The notes under the pieces were generated by a model. It did not search any database, was not told the DNA's origin, and saw nothing but the letters and a program-made list of their open reading frames with translations. The translations under genes and the position numbers were made by a program. Of a stretch of 64,000 bases of DNA, positions 26,149-36,031 are shown piece after piece; position 1 is the stretch's first letter, and the number at the start of each line of letters is the position of its first letter. Origin of the DNA: Tolypothrix campylonemoides VB511288 (GTDB lineage: Bacteria > Cyanobacteriota > Cyanobacteriia > Cyanobacteriales > Nostocaceae); the NCBI GenBank assembly GCA_000828075.3, contig JXCB02000053.1, positions 44,746-108,745 of the forward strand, given 5' to 3'.

Positions 26149-29127
26149 ATGACTTATACCGCTTCTATACAAGAGTTCATCTCTGAATTATTCCCCTTCA
26201 ATCAACTGCCAACATTAGAACTGGCAAAATTAATTCCAAAGTTTGAGATGTTGCGTTACCGCATGGGTCAAAATGTTTTGGTGCGGGACCAAATGCCTGC
26301 TCAAATATCAATCATTTATGAAGGACAGGCTCGCTTACTGAGTTATGACCCTAATACTCAGATGCCTGAAACACTGCAATTAGTTAAAACCGGAGAAATC
26401 CTGGGTTGGACTGGTTTGCTAAGGGGGATTCCATGCGAAACAGTCATAGCTTCTACAGAAACCGTTTGTCTGACTCTAAACGCCACAGAGTTTTTAGCGT
26501 TGCTCAGAAATTCTCCTGCTGTTGGTATTTACTTTGAGAATCGCTGTAGTGCTGTTGAAGTTTTTGAGCTACTGAGTGCTGAGTTAGCAGCAAGAGCCGA
26601 TAGTGAAGCTGTGCTGGTTTCATATGGTGTGACAGATATCAAAGAATTGACTCTAAAAGTTTTAGACGAAGCAGTTGTCTGCACGTTCCTAGAGGAAAGA
26701 ATACCTTTGGAGCAGCTAGACCCTGAACTGGTGTGGTTTGTCAGTGGCGGGATGCTAAAAGATTTTCCTGTGGGAAGCCGCTTAGACCTAGAAAATGTCG
26801 TAACTTATCTGGAGGTCGAGAGTTTTGGTTATGTTCGCTTGGTAGGTTTGCCTCGCGCAACCCTTTCTGCGTCTGCATCTGCAATCAGAGATTCCTTAAG
26901 GAACCCCTTGCTGGAGCAAATACCTTATGCACCTGACCATCCTCGCCAGCCAGAAAAACCATCGAGCAGTCAATCACAGCCAAAATATCCTCATGTTCAT
27001 GGTAGAGGTCCTCTAAACGCGACTTTGGCTTGCTTCCAAATGCTGAGCCAACATTTAAATATGCCCTTTCGCCGGGATGTGATTCATCAAGTCTTGACCA
27101 ATCAGGTTGAGCGTACTCAAACCCTTTCATTACAGCTTTGCGGTGCGGTTGCTGAACTTATCGGGTTAAATACTCAATTTATAACTGTCTCAGCCAGAGC
27201 AATCACAAAACTGCAAGCTCCTGCGATGATTCGCTGGCAAGATACTTTCGCAATTATTTATGAAATTAGCGAAAAGAAGCTGGTGCTAGGCGTACCAGAA
27301 GTAGGCATTATCCAGCAAGAGCCTGACTATTTTGTTGAGAATTGGGGCGAAGAAGGTCAGGTATTGCTGCTCAAGGTTGCCAAACATACCCCTAAACAGC
27401 GGTTTAGCTTACGTTGGTTTATCCCTTCGCTGCTGCAATACCGCAAAGTTCTACTCGAAGTCCTCATTGCTTCGTTTTTTGTCCAAGTCTTTGGTCTGGC
27501 GAATCCCTTAGTCATCCAGATAATTATCGACAAAGTAATTATTCAAAACGGCTTTGAAACCCTGAATGTGTTGGGTGTTTTGCTATTTATTATGGCTGTT
27601 TTTGAAGGACTTTTAACTAGTGTCCGCACTTATTTATTTGTCGATACGACTAACCGAATTGACCTGACTTTAGGCTCAGAAATTATTGACCGTTTGTTCC
27701 GTTTACCCTTGCGCTATTTTGAACGGCGTCCTGTAGGGGAACTAGCAACTCGCGCTAATGAGCTGGAAAATATCCGCTCTTTTATGACAGGAACTGCTTT
27801 AACAGTAGTGTTGGACGCAGTTTTTGGTGCAATCTACATCCTGGTGATGGTGTTCTACAGTTGGCTGCTGACTCTTGTTGCTTTGGCGACTGTACCCGTG
27901 TTTGCTGTGATGACGATGTTTTTTTCGTCCATCGTGCGCCGACAGCTGCGTACCAAAGCTGAACGTTATTCCCAAACACAATCTTATTTAGTAGAAGCGC
28001 TGTCAGGGATTCAAACAGTGAAAGCGCAAAATATTGAGTTGCGATCGCGCTGGCAGTGGCAAGAATACTATAGTAATTACGTAGCTGCTGGTTTTCAAAC
28101 TGTTGTCACTTCCACTGCTGCTAGTGTCACTAGCAATTTTCTGAACCAAGTTTCTTCCTTGTTTGTCTTATGGGTGGGAGCCTACCTAGTACTCAAAGGA
28201 GAACTTACCTTAGGACAACTCATTGCCTTCCGCATTATCGCTGGCTACGTCACAGCTCCTTTACTACGATTAACCCAATTGTGGCAAAACTTTCAAGAAA
28301 CGGCTCTCTCTTTGGAACGCCTGGCTGATATTTTGGATACTCCGTCAGAAACTGAGGAAGAAGACCGCAAAAATATTCCCATACCCCCGATTAAAGGCGC
28401 TGTTAAGTATGAAAACGTTTCGTTTCGCTTTACACCCAATGGTCCACTTCAGTTAAATAATATTAACCTTGATTTTCCAGCAGGAAAATTTATTGGCATT
28501 GTGGGACAGAGTGGTTCTGGGAAAAGCACTTTGACCAAGCTTTTACCACGACTATATGACTTGGAGTCTGGCAGAATTCTCGTCGATGGCTACGACATTG
28601 CCAAAATAGAACTTTATTCGCTGCGCCGTCAGATTGGTATGGTGCTTCAAGACTCACTTTTGTTTGACGGTACCATACAGGAAAATATTGCGCTGACAAA
28701 TCCTGATGCTACAACTGAAGAAATTATCGCAGCAGCCAAAGTTGCTGTAGCTCATGATTTTATTATGTCTCTCCCTAATGGCTACAACACCAGAGTCGGG
28801 GAAAGAGGTTCAGCCTTATCTGGAGGACAGCGTCAGCGTATAGCGATCGCTCGTACCGTTTTGCAAAACCCCCGCTTGCTGATTCTTGATGAAGCAACCA
28901 GTGCTTTAGATTACCAGTCTGAACGCCAAGCTTGTCAGAATTTGGCACAAGCCTTTCGGGGTAGAACAGTGTTTTTTATTACCCATCGTTTAAGTACAGT
29001 GAAGAATGCTGATATCATACTGCTATTAGATCAAGGGTTAGTTGTAGAACAGGGAACCCACGATGAACTAATGGCGCAACAAGGACGTTACTACTGCCTT
29101 TTTCAACAGCAGGAATCACAACTTTAA
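26149..29127 (+). CDS. ABC exporter with cNMP-binding and C39-like domains (HlyB-type)
   Basis: A 992-residue inner-membrane exporter. Residues about 10-150 form a cyclic-nucleotide-binding fold (YEGQARLLSYDPN, KTGEILGWTGLL). Residues about 285-420 are a peptidase C39-like domain in which the catalytic Cys motif is replaced: GPLNATLACFQML has Ala where DCGxAC would place Cys, so it is probably a non-cleaving HlyB-type docking domain. The membrane domain spans about 430-700. The ATPase has Walker A GQSGSGKST (Lys792), signature LSGGQ at 890-894 and Walker B LLILDEATSALD. The next gene encodes its HlyD partner. Substrates are probably RTX- or microcin-like proteins, none encoded nearby. Confidence 0.92.
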   Translation: MTYTASIQEFISELFPFNQLPTLELAKLIPKFEMLRYRMGQNVLVRDQMPAQISIIYEGQARLLSYDPNTQMPETLQLVKTGEILGWTGLLRGIPCETVIASTETVCLTLNATEFLALLRNSPAVGIYFENRCSAVEVFELLSAELAARADSEAVLVSYGVTDIKELTLKVLDEAVVCTFLEERIPLEQLDPELVWFVSGGMLKDFPVGSRLDLENVVTYLEVESFGYVRLVGLPRATLSASASAIRDSLRNPLLEQIPYAPDHPRQPEKPSSSQSQPKYPHVHGRGPLNATLACFQMLSQHLNMPFRRDVIHQVLTNQVERTQTLSLQLCGAVAELIGLNTQFITVSARAITKLQAPAMIRWQDTFAIIYEISEKKLVLGVPEVGIIQQEPDYFVENWGEEGQVLLLKVAKHTPKQRFSLRWFIPSLLQYRKVLLEVLIASFFVQVFGLANPLVIQIIIDKVIIQNGFETLNVLGVLLFIMAVFEGLLTSVRTYLFVDTTNRIDLTLGSEIIDRLFRLPLRYFERRPVGELATRANELENIRSFMTGTALTVVLDAVFGAIYILVMVFYSWLLTLVALATVPVFAVMTMFFSSIVRRQLRTKAERYSQTQSYLVEALSGIQTVKAQNIELRSRWQWQEYYSNYVAAGFQTVVTSTAASVTSNFLNQVSSLFVLWVGAYLVLKGELTLGQLIAFRIIAGYVTAPLLRLTQLWQNFQETALSLERLADILDTPSETEEEDRKNIPIPPIKGAVKYENVSFRFTPNGPLQLNNINLDFPAGKFIGIVGQSGSGKSTLTKLLPRLYDLESGRILVDGYDIAKIELYSLRRQIGMVLQDSLLFDGTIQENIALTNPDATTEEIIAAAKVAVAHDFIMSLPNGYNTRVGERGSALSGGQRQRIAIARTVLQNPRLLILDEATSALDYQSERQACQNLAQAFRGRTVFFITHRLSTVKNADIILLLDQGLVVEQGTHDELMAQQGRYYCLFQQQESQL

Positions 29128-29344
29128 ACAAACCGGAAGCAGGAAAACAGGGGAAGCAGGCGAAGCAGGAGAAGCAGGGTAACAGAAAAACAGAGGAAGC
29201 AGGGTAGCAGGAAACCAGGGTAGCAGGGAAGAAGAATAATTTTTGACTCTTAATTCTTGACTAATGTACAAACGCTTTTATTCAAGCGTTTCTAATGTAC
29301 AGCGCTCTCATGAAAGCGCCTTTACAACTCTTGACTCTTAACTG
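29128..29344. repeat. Purine-rich tandem repeats and palindromes between exporter genes
   Basis: At about 29135-29230 a degenerate unit close to GGAAGCAGG is repeated many times. At about 29263-29330 lie two palindromic segments (TGTACAAACGC and GCGCTCTCATGAAAGCGC) related to the repeat after valS. The repeats separate the ABC exporter and HlyD genes but contain no obvious terminator. Confidence 0.6.
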
Positions 29345-30904
29345 GTGACTATGGCTATGAGTGAACTAAACGGAACCAAATTTGAGAAAAAACCTTTACT
29401 CTCTCAAAGAGTATTAGGGAGTGAAATCAAAGTAGCCGTAAAATCTTCTAGTGAGAATAGCGAATCAACACCATCTGTTGTGTTAAGACAGTCGCCTTTT
29501 TGGTCACGAACTATTCTTTGGGGACTGATAGGAATGACAAGTTTGGTGGTGATTTGGGCGAATGTAGCCAAAATTGAGGAAGCGATTCCAGCTAAAGGAA
29601 AGCTAGAACCGCAAGATACCGTCAAAGAATTACAGACACCTGTAAACGGGGTTGTTAAAGCTGTTTATGTCAAGGACGGACAAAAAGTACGTCGTGGCGA
29701 TGTACTGTTGAGGTTAGATCCAACAGCAGCAAAATCTCAACTCCTTTCTCTACAGAAAGTTCGCAATACATTAAAGCAAGAAGTTCAATTCTACCGCTCT
29801 CAACTGGTTGCGAAAGATGCTTTATCAAACCCACAGCTATCTATCTCACAAATCAATTTACCACCAGGGCTAGCTTCTCTGACAAAAAACCGAATGGCAC
29901 TGGTAGCAGAAAATCGGTTGTATCGCGCTCAGTTGAGTGAATCTCAAAACACGCAGTTAGCGCCAGAAGAACAAGCACGTCTAGAATTTAGCAAAGCAGA
30001 ATTAAATTCTCGACTTGCAGATGCTCAATTGGAAACAGAAAAATTACAAAGACAACTGGCTCAGACTCAAATTCAGCTATCCTCTGCTCAAGAAACGAAG
30101 GAAGTGAGTCAGACAATTCTCAACAACATAGAGACGCTTGCTAAACAAGGAGGAATTTCTCGTCTTCAATACCTCAATCAAAAACAGGAAGTTAGCCGGC
30201 AGCAAGCTGAGGTGGAACAGTTGGTTCAGGAGCAAGCACGTTTAAAATTTGCGATCGCCCAATCAAAAGAAAAGCTCCGAAATACGATGGCTGGTGCAAA
30301 AAAGGAAATCTCCACGAAAATTGCTGACAATGAAAAACAAATTGCTAACCTTGATAGCGAGTTGAACAAGGCAATCATAGAAGATGAGAAGCGGATTGCT
30401 CAAATTGATAGTGAGATCAGCCAAGCTCGGGTAACTTTACAATATCAAGAATTGCGTTCTCCCGCCGATGGCATTGTTTTCGATTTGCAAGCTAAGTCTC
30501 CAGGATTTGTTGCTAATTCTAGTCAACCTGTTGTCAAAATTGTACCGGATCAAGCTCTCACAGCTAAAGTTTTTATCACTAATCAAGACATCGGTTTTGT
30601 GAAAAAGGGAATGAAAGTTAATGTTAGAATTGACTCTTACCCCTTTACTGAGTTTGGTGAGCTTAAAGGTGAGTTAGTTTCGATTGGTTCTGATGCTCTA
30701 CCACCTGAACAAAATCGTCCTTACGACAGTTTCCCTGCCATAATTCGTTTGGAGAAACAATCTCTGGTTGTGAATAATCAGCAATTACCTCTGCAATCGG
30801 GAATGTCAGTCACTGTCAATATTAAAGTACGCGATCGCACTGTCATGAGCATTTTCAGTGATTTGTTTACAAAGCAAATTGATAGCTTGAAGACTGCAAG
30901 ATAA
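29345..30904 (+). CDS. HlyD-family membrane fusion protein
   Basis: The periplasmic adaptor of a type I secretion system, 519 residues. One N-terminal membrane helix (TILWGLIGMTSLVVIWANVA, residues about 55-75) is followed by a lipoyl/barrel-sandwich half (PVNGVVKAVYVKDGQKVRRG), a long alpha-helical hairpin rich in Gln and Glu (about 150-370), the second lipoyl half (YQELRSPADGIVFDLQAKSP) and a beta-barrel domain (DIGFVKKGMKVNVRIDSYPF). It follows the HlyB-type exporter on the same strand, so the two should form one system with a TolC-type outer-membrane channel encoded elsewhere. Confidence 0.93.
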   Translation: MTMAMSELNGTKFEKKPLLSQRVLGSEIKVAVKSSSENSESTPSVVLRQSPFWSRTILWGLIGMTSLVVIWANVAKIEEAIPAKGKLEPQDTVKELQTPVNGVVKAVYVKDGQKVRRGDVLLRLDPTAAKSQLLSLQKVRNTLKQEVQFYRSQLVAKDALSNPQLSISQINLPPGLASLTKNRMALVAENRLYRAQLSESQNTQLAPEEQARLEFSKAELNSRLADAQLETEKLQRQLAQTQIQLSSAQETKEVSQTILNNIETLAKQGGISRLQYLNQKQEVSRQQAEVEQLVQEQARLKFAIAQSKEKLRNTMAGAKKEISTKIADNEKQIANLDSELNKAIIEDEKRIAQIDSEISQARVTLQYQELRSPADGIVFDLQAKSPGFVANSSQPVVKIVPDQALTAKVFITNQDIGFVKKGMKVNVRIDSYPFTEFGELKGELVSIGSDALPPEQNRPYDSFPAIIRLEKQSLVVNNQQLPLQSGMSVTVNIKVRDRTVMSIFSDLFTKQIDSLKTAR

Positions 30905-30918
30905 TGTGATAGCGCTTT

Positions 30919-31548
30919 TCAAATTAAGCCCTGTTTAAGTTCACGAATTGCGGCACTGGTATTCCGCTCATAAGCAACTTGAAAACATCTGGAAATTATA
31001 TCTTGGAGGTTAATGTTTGGAAAATATTTACTGTGATTCTGTATTCGATATGCTTGTTCCTGCAACTGATAAATATACAGTTGTTTTTTGCGGTACAGCC
31101 AAACTTCTGGCACTTGATAAGGGAGGTAATCATTGACATCAGAATAGCTGGTGACATCAATTTCTAGCACTAAATCAGGAGGAGGATTGTTACTCCAGTC
31201 AATTCGCTCTTTACCAGAGACAGCTTGCCAATTGTCAATGTAAAAACAATAGTCTGGTTCGATGCCACTTTCTTCTAGTAATTCCATAGTCACAGGAGTA
31301 AAAGCATCGTACTCACGTCCAAAATAATCTAGCAAGGTTGTGATGATATTGGCAATTAAATAGGCATCACGTCCATGTTTCGGAAGTGGGGACATGAGCA
31401 AGACTTCTCCATCTTGGTATTTTATCCGAGGAATTGAATTGTCGCCCCGCCAGTGACACAAACTCTGATAATCTTGCCAAGTTGCAGGCAACCGGACAAC
31501 TGCTCCCGCAGGTAGCTGAATTTTATCAGTTGAGACTAGTGCAAACAT
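30919..31548 (-). CDS. Uma2 family endonuclease-like protein
   Basis: A 209-residue DUF820/Uma2 protein with a PD-(D/E)XK-like core: the conserved GIEPDYCFYIDN, PPPDLVLEIDVTSYS (candidate D...E-x-D metal ligands) and YQVPEVWLYRKKQLYIY. The family is strongly expanded in cyanobacteria; nuclease activity is inferred from fold, and biological roles are largely unknown. It is convergent with the HlyD gene with a 14-bp gap. A second, diverged member is present at 49053-49700. Confidence 0.88.
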   Translation of the reverse strand: MFALVSTDKIQLPAGAVVRLPATWQDYQSLCHWRGDNSIPRIKYQDGEVLLMSPLPKHGRDAYLIANIITTLLDYFGREYDAFTPVTMELLEESGIEPDYCFYIDNWQAVSGKERIDWSNNPPPDLVLEIDVTSYSDVNDYLPYQVPEVWLYRKKQLYIYQLQEQAYRIQNHSKYFPNINLQDIISRCFQVAYERNTSAAIRELKQGLI

Positions 31549-31617
31549 GGCTTGAAGGAAAGAAAGTTGAAAGTTAAAAGCTTAAGCTTATTGTAGGAGG
31601 AATTATTGTCATCTCAT

Positions 31618-31740
31618 CTAATCTTGTTGCTGTTGGCGTTTTGCTGCTATTTCTCGTTTCGCCTCTTGCACAAGGTCAATAATTTTCTCGTTAGAATTGT
31701 AGCCAGCCTCAATCAACACCTGTTTTAACCAAAAGAACTC
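31618..31740 (-). pseudogene. Remnant C-terminal ORF fragment
   Basis: On the minus strand one frame reads WLKQVLIEAGYNSNEKIIDL then VQEAKREIAAKR and a stop at 31618-31620. It looks like the helical C-terminus of a small protein. It lacks a start, and its upstream end runs into a repeat resembling GTCAGAATTCAG. The parent family is not recognised. The rest of 31549-31930 holds only short repeats. Confidence 0.4.
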
Positions 31741-31930
31741 AGCACTCAGGAGTCAGAATTCAGCTTGGGTATTCTGTACTTACAGATGCGCATGAGTAAG
31801 GGGGTTTAAATAACGACAGTTAACAGGGTGTCGACAATTGGTTGGGGTTTGAATCCCCATCCAATTGATTCTGACGGATGATTCTGGCGTATCTGTTTTC
31901 TTCTTCAACTGAACTGTATTGTTTTTGAAG

Positions 31931-33424
31931 TTAAATTTGTAATAAGCCAGCAAGTGCTTGCGGTAGTGGTAGCACAATCATGACTAACAAAGCTATTGCT
32001 ATTAACCCCCCGATGTCACGTTTATTATCAAGTTCAGTGACATCATTCAAAGCAGGTTCATCAACCAATGGTAGGAATAATAAGATAATCGCCCAGGGGA
32101 AAAATTCTGGTTGTATCAAAGAAAGTAGTAGCAGCAACAAGCGAGAAATTTGACCAATGACAACTGCTGTTCTTTGCCCAAATATCGCATGGATGATGTG
32201 ACCTCCATCCAGTTGTCCTACCGGCATTAAATTCAGTGCTGTTACAATCAGCCCTAAAAACCCGGCTACTGCAACTGGATGCATATCAATAGCTGATTTT
32301 GCCGTTAGCTGACTTCCCAGAGCTAGCTTTGAAAGGAGCGCCAGTAGGATGGAATATTGGGGATTAAGCGCATCTGGGTTTAAAAGCCCTGTTTTTTCAG
32401 TTTGAGGAACGACCTCAGAATGAGCCAAACCCCAAAACAGAAGTGGTAAGGTCGCTATAAAGCCAGCTACTGGTCCGGCGATACTGACGTCAAATAAAGC
32501 TTTACGGTTGGGAATTGGGCTACGCATTTGAATAAATGCACCGAAGGTTCCCAAAAAGAAAGGCATCGGGATAAAGTAAGGCAGCGTCGAGCGAATTTTG
32601 TAGTACCGCGCGGTTAAATAGTGACCAAGTTCGTGGATGCCCAAAATCGTTAACAGTGCTAAGGCATAGGGCAATCCTTTCAAAAGTTCGGCAGGATTGG
32701 ATGTCAGTATCGTAGGATTTACACCAGCAACTTTCACACCCACGAAGGTACTTGTTACCAATGTTACTGCTAGCAGCATAAGTGCCAATCCTGGTCGCGT
32801 TATCTTCTCCTGATTGCGAGTATTACTTTTTACCGCTTGGGTATTGGGAACAAGCACAAAGAAAGGTTTGTCACTCAAACCTTCTTGAAAGATAATCAAA
32901 AAGCGATCGCCAAATTGCTCTTCAATATTTGCCTTAATCCGCTCGTAAGCGTTTGTTGCTGTAGTTCTCAACTGACCTCGACAGATTATTGCCTGGGGTC
33001 GATACTCAATGTTTTGAAGGTAGTATACAGACCAAGGAAAACAATTTCGTAGCTGGGTTTCTTCCTGAGGTTCTATGGGACGCACTGGTACTGGTTCTGC
33101 GGTATTATGTATATCCAGATTACGTCTATCCAGTTGTGATTCTACTGCTTTTTGCGGTTCCGTATGAGTCTGCTTGAGTGATCGGCGACCCCATTGAAAC
33201 AACGCCCAGTATAACAAAGGACAAATGATTAATGGCCAAATCATCAACGCTCTTGGCGGAGGTTGTTTTGCCCCGTGTATCATCGTCCAAGTCGTCCATA
33301 GCAATGCTGGTATCATAAGTACCAGCCACAGCAGCCACACAGGTGTTTTGGTGATTTGAGCAACACTGCGCTGCACCATTAAATAAGTCACTAGTCCCAG
33401 TAGAAGAAGAAACCAGAAATTCAT
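31931..33424 (-). CDS. Site-2 protease family metalloprotease (M50)
   Basis: An intramembrane zinc protease of 497 residues. The active-site motif HELGH is at residues 264-268 within a membrane helix, and the third zinc ligand region is NLMPVGQLDGGH in a later helix. Two N-terminal hydrophobic helices, a soluble region of about 130 residues and six or more C-terminal helices give the architecture of cyanobacterial and plastid EGY-like S2P proteins (FIPMPFFLGTFGAFIQMRSP after HELGH). It probably cleaves a membrane-bound regulator or processes membrane proteins; the substrate is unknown. The gene is divergent from the MBL-fold gene. Confidence 0.93.
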   Translation of the reverse strand: MNFWFLLLLGLVTYLMVQRSVAQITKTPVWLLWLVLMIPALLWTTWTMIHGAKQPPPRALMIWPLIICPLLYWALFQWGRRSLKQTHTEPQKAVESQLDRRNLDIHNTAEPVPVRPIEPQEETQLRNCFPWSVYYLQNIEYRPQAIICRGQLRTTATNAYERIKANIEEQFGDRFLIIFQEGLSDKPFFVLVPNTQAVKSNTRNQEKITRPGLALMLLAVTLVTSTFVGVKVAGVNPTILTSNPAELLKGLPYALALLTILGIHELGHYLTARYYKIRSTLPYFIPMPFFLGTFGAFIQMRSPIPNRKALFDVSIAGPVAGFIATLPLLFWGLAHSEVVPQTEKTGLLNPDALNPQYSILLALLSKLALGSQLTAKSAIDMHPVAVAGFLGLIVTALNLMPVGQLDGGHIIHAIFGQRTAVVIGQISRLLLLLLSLIQPEFFPWAIILLFLPLVDEPALNDVTELDNKRDIGGLIAIALLVMIVLPLPQALAGLLQI

Positions 33425-33618
33425 GTTATCTTGAGTTGTTTTGAGATGTTAAATCTTGCTTGTAGTCCAGAGTTTTGCAGCACTTCCTACAAGCATATGC
33501 CCCCAAAAGTTAATTTTTATGACAACGGTCAACAGTACTGGTCTTTGAAGTTGCCACTGGAAAAGTCCAAAACTGTGACCCGATTTTTACAACTCCTCAT
33601 AAGAACGCGGTTTTTCTC

Positions 33619-34353
33619 ATGTGTCCCTTGCCTCAAGAGTCTAATTCTACAGCCAAGCTACCACGGGCAGTTTTCTGTGACGAAGTCCCGAGTGAAGGAA
33701 ACCTCGAATCAGACGGGGGAGGAAATCCAATTTTTGCATTTCCACCAAATAGGGACACATTAGGGGGGACTGCTTATTTTATTGTAGGAAACAAAGGCAA
33801 TATCCTGATAGATTGTCCTGCTTGGGATCAAATTAATCAAGATTTTTTGCGATCGCATGGAGGCGTGCGTTACCTATTTCTCACTCATCGCGGCGCTATT
33901 GGCAAAACAGCAGAAATTCAGCAAGCCTTAAGTTGTGAGGTTGTGATTCAAGAGCAGGAAGCTTACTTACTACCCGGACTAACCCTAACAACCTTTGGTA
34001 TAGATTTTACCTTAAATTCAACAGCACAATTGATTTGGACACCTGGTCATTCTCCTGGCTCGTCTTGCCTGTACTACCATGACCAAGGAGGTCTATTGTT
34101 TTCTGGGCGTCATATCCTTCCCAACCAACAAGGTGAACCTGTACCCCTACGAACAACCAAAACCTTTCACTGGTTCCGACAAATCAACAGTGTCAAGTTA
34201 CTACTAAAACGCTTCACACCAACAACACTCCAGTACATTTGCCCCGGTGGAAATACAGGCTTTCTCCGGGGCAAGCGAGTCATAAATAATGCTTATGAAC
34301 GTCTCGCCTCTCTAGATTTAACAGCATTAAGACAAATACAACCGATTTTATGA
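33619..34353 (+). CDS. MBL-fold protein with degenerate metal site
   Basis: A 244-residue metallo-beta-lactamase-fold protein. The strand GNKGNILIDCPAWD and the motif TPGHSPGSSCLYY with SGRHIL are retained. Where active members have HxHxDH after the first turn, this one reads THRGAIGKT, losing most ligands, so catalysis is doubtful. The C-terminus (ICPGGNTGFLRGKRVINNAY) resembles conserved cyanobacterial MBL proteins. The start chosen is ATG at 33619; the first ~40 residues are polar. It is convergent with ctpA. Confidence 0.75.
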   Translation: MCPLPQESNSTAKLPRAVFCDEVPSEGNLESDGGGNPIFAFPPNRDTLGGTAYFIVGNKGNILIDCPAWDQINQDFLRSHGGVRYLFLTHRGAIGKTAEIQQALSCEVVIQEQEAYLLPGLTLTTFGIDFTLNSTAQLIWTPGHSPGSSCLYYHDQGGLLFSGRHILPNQQGEPVPLRTTKTFHWFRQINSVKLLLKRFTPTTLQYICPGGNTGFLRGKRVINNAYERLASLDLTALRQIQPIL

Positions 34354-34417
34354 AAAAATCAAGAAACAAGAGTGAACAAAGAAAAATTTTATCTTTCGTT
34401 CTTGTTTCTTCGTTTTG

Positions 34418-35680
34418 TCACGCTGCTCCCGCCACTACAGAGTTTTTCGCCAAAAGTTCCAAGGCTGCTTGATATTGAACATCTGCTTCGGTACCAATTT
34501 GTTCACGCATAATTGGTTGAGAGGGAATGGCTTTATCTGGCTTTATACCTTGTTTGTTGATATCGCGGTGGTTGGGGGTTTCATACTTAGCAATGGTGAC
34601 AGCTAAGCCGGAACCATCCGACAATTCAAATAAAGATTGAATCAAGCCTTTACCAAAAGTGGTTTCTCCTACCAAAACGGCACGACCGTTATCCTGTAAT
34701 GCACCAGCAAGAATCTCGCTAGCGCTAGCAGTTCCTTGATTGACCAAAACAACCAAGGGGTCACGAGTTATGGCTGAACCAAAAGCTTCAAAGCTTCCCT
34801 GAATGCCTTGGCGATTTACAGTGTAAACAATAGTACCAGAGTCTAACCACAAGCGGGCAATTTCAATTCCTGCTTGTAACAATCCGCCTGGATTATTTCG
34901 CAAGTCGAGAATGTAGGCATCAGCCCCTTTTTTTTCTAGACTGGAAATAGCGTGTGCCAATTCCATTGGAGCGTTGGCATTAAATTGTGTGAGGCGAATG
35001 TAGCCGATAGATGTTTTTTCAGGGGAAGAGCGTAATTCAGCGACAACTGGGTTAAGCGCAATGCGATCGCGCACCAGTCTAATTTCCAATTCCTCCTCTC
35101 CCTCTCGTTGAATGAACAGGGTGACAGCACTACCAATCGGTCCGCGCATCTTGGTTGCGGCTTCGTCTAGGGTAAGTTTTTCTGTAGAGATGCCCTCAAT
35201 TTTCAAGATGCGATCGCGCGGTCTAATTCCAGCTTTTTCTGCTGGTGAACCCGCTATGGGAGCCACAACCTCCAATTTACCAGTTTCGGGGTTGAGAGCG
35301 ATTTGCAACCCCACTCCCGTTAGTTCCCCAGAAGTATTGACTTGTAGACTGCGGTACTGTTCTGGATTTAAAAAGCGGGTAAAAGGATCGTCAAGGCTCT
35401 TGAGCATATTTTGAATGGCAGAATAAGCCGCTTGATGGTCTTGGAATGGCTTTTCTAGAGCTTTTCGCCGCACCGATGCCCAGTTTTGATGATTAAATGT
35501 TTCATCCAGATAAGTCCGATTAACAATTCTCCACACTTCTGCTACCAGCTTTTGTTCGTCGCTCAAAGCCAAGGCAGGTTGGCAAAAGCTGCCAAAAAAC
35601 ACCCAAAATGCTAATAACAGTGACAGTCCCGCCCGAAAAACCGTTTTGTGCATGAACCCCATTTTTACTTCCACGTTCAA
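34418..35680 (-). CDS. ctpA: C-terminal processing peptidase
   Basis: A serine peptidase (S41) of the lumen/periplasm, 420 residues. It has a signal peptide (SLLLAFWVFFGSFCQPALALS), a PDZ domain around residues 115-200 (GVGLQIALNPETGKLEVVAP) and the catalytic pair in GTASASEI (Ser319) and FGKG (Lys344), 25 residues apart as in the E. coli Tsp enzyme. In cyanobacteria CtpA removes the C-terminal extension of the photosystem II D1 precursor. The gene is divergent from petB-petD, an arrangement that supports the assignment. The true start may be at MGFMHKTVFR, a few codons downstream. Confidence 0.93.
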   Translation of the reverse strand: MNVEVKMGFMHKTVFRAGLSLLLAFWVFFGSFCQPALALSDEQKLVAEVWRIVNRTYLDETFNHQNWASVRRKALEKPFQDHQAAYSAIQNMLKSLDDPFTRFLNPEQYRSLQVNTSGELTGVGLQIALNPETGKLEVVAPIAGSPAEKAGIRPRDRILKIEGISTEKLTLDEAATKMRGPIGSAVTLFIQREGEEELEIRLVRDRIALNPVVAELRSSPEKTSIGYIRLTQFNANAPMELAHAISSLEKKGADAYILDLRNNPGGLLQAGIEIARLWLDSGTIVYTVNRQGIQGSFEAFGSAITRDPLVVLVNQGTASASEILAGALQDNGRAVLVGETTFGKGLIQSLFELSDGSGLAVTIAKYETPNHRDINKQGIKPDKAIPSQPIMREQIGTEADVQYQAALELLAKNSVVAGAA

Positions 35681-36031
35681 CCCAAATTGCCAGAATTAGC
35701 CCAGCTAGCTTGCTTTTAGATGAAATCTATCTCTCGACTATGTTACTTTTTTTATAGAAGTGGTGCATTGCTCTCATGAAGTTGTTCAGTCAACACATGA
35801 CAGCGCATTCCACTTCTAAAGAGATAAAATCTACTTTGTGTCCACATTTTCGTGTTTGGATGCTAAGAGAGCGCAATAAATACCCTCTTTTCAGAGTGTA
35901 AAGTTTTATTTAAACTATGAACACTCTGATTGCTCAAAAGCAAACGAGCAAATTCTTTTTTGCTAAAATCCCAAAACTGCTGATTGGGAAGTTTATCAAC
36001 CGCGAATCGATTTCTAGGAACTTGAGATTGT
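35681..36031. promoter_or_regulatory. Divergent ctpA / petBD promoter region
   Basis: The 351-bp gap between the divergent ctpA and petB genes must carry both promoters. It contains a T-rich stretch near 35745-35755 and no repeats of the types seen elsewhere in the window. I cannot place -10 boxes with confidence. Confidence 0.5.

Noticed and set aside
31837..31870. Hairpin GGGGTTTGAATCCCC resembling a tRNA T-arm
   Set aside because: No matching acceptor, D or anticodon arms lie upstream, and the conserved loop C is a T.
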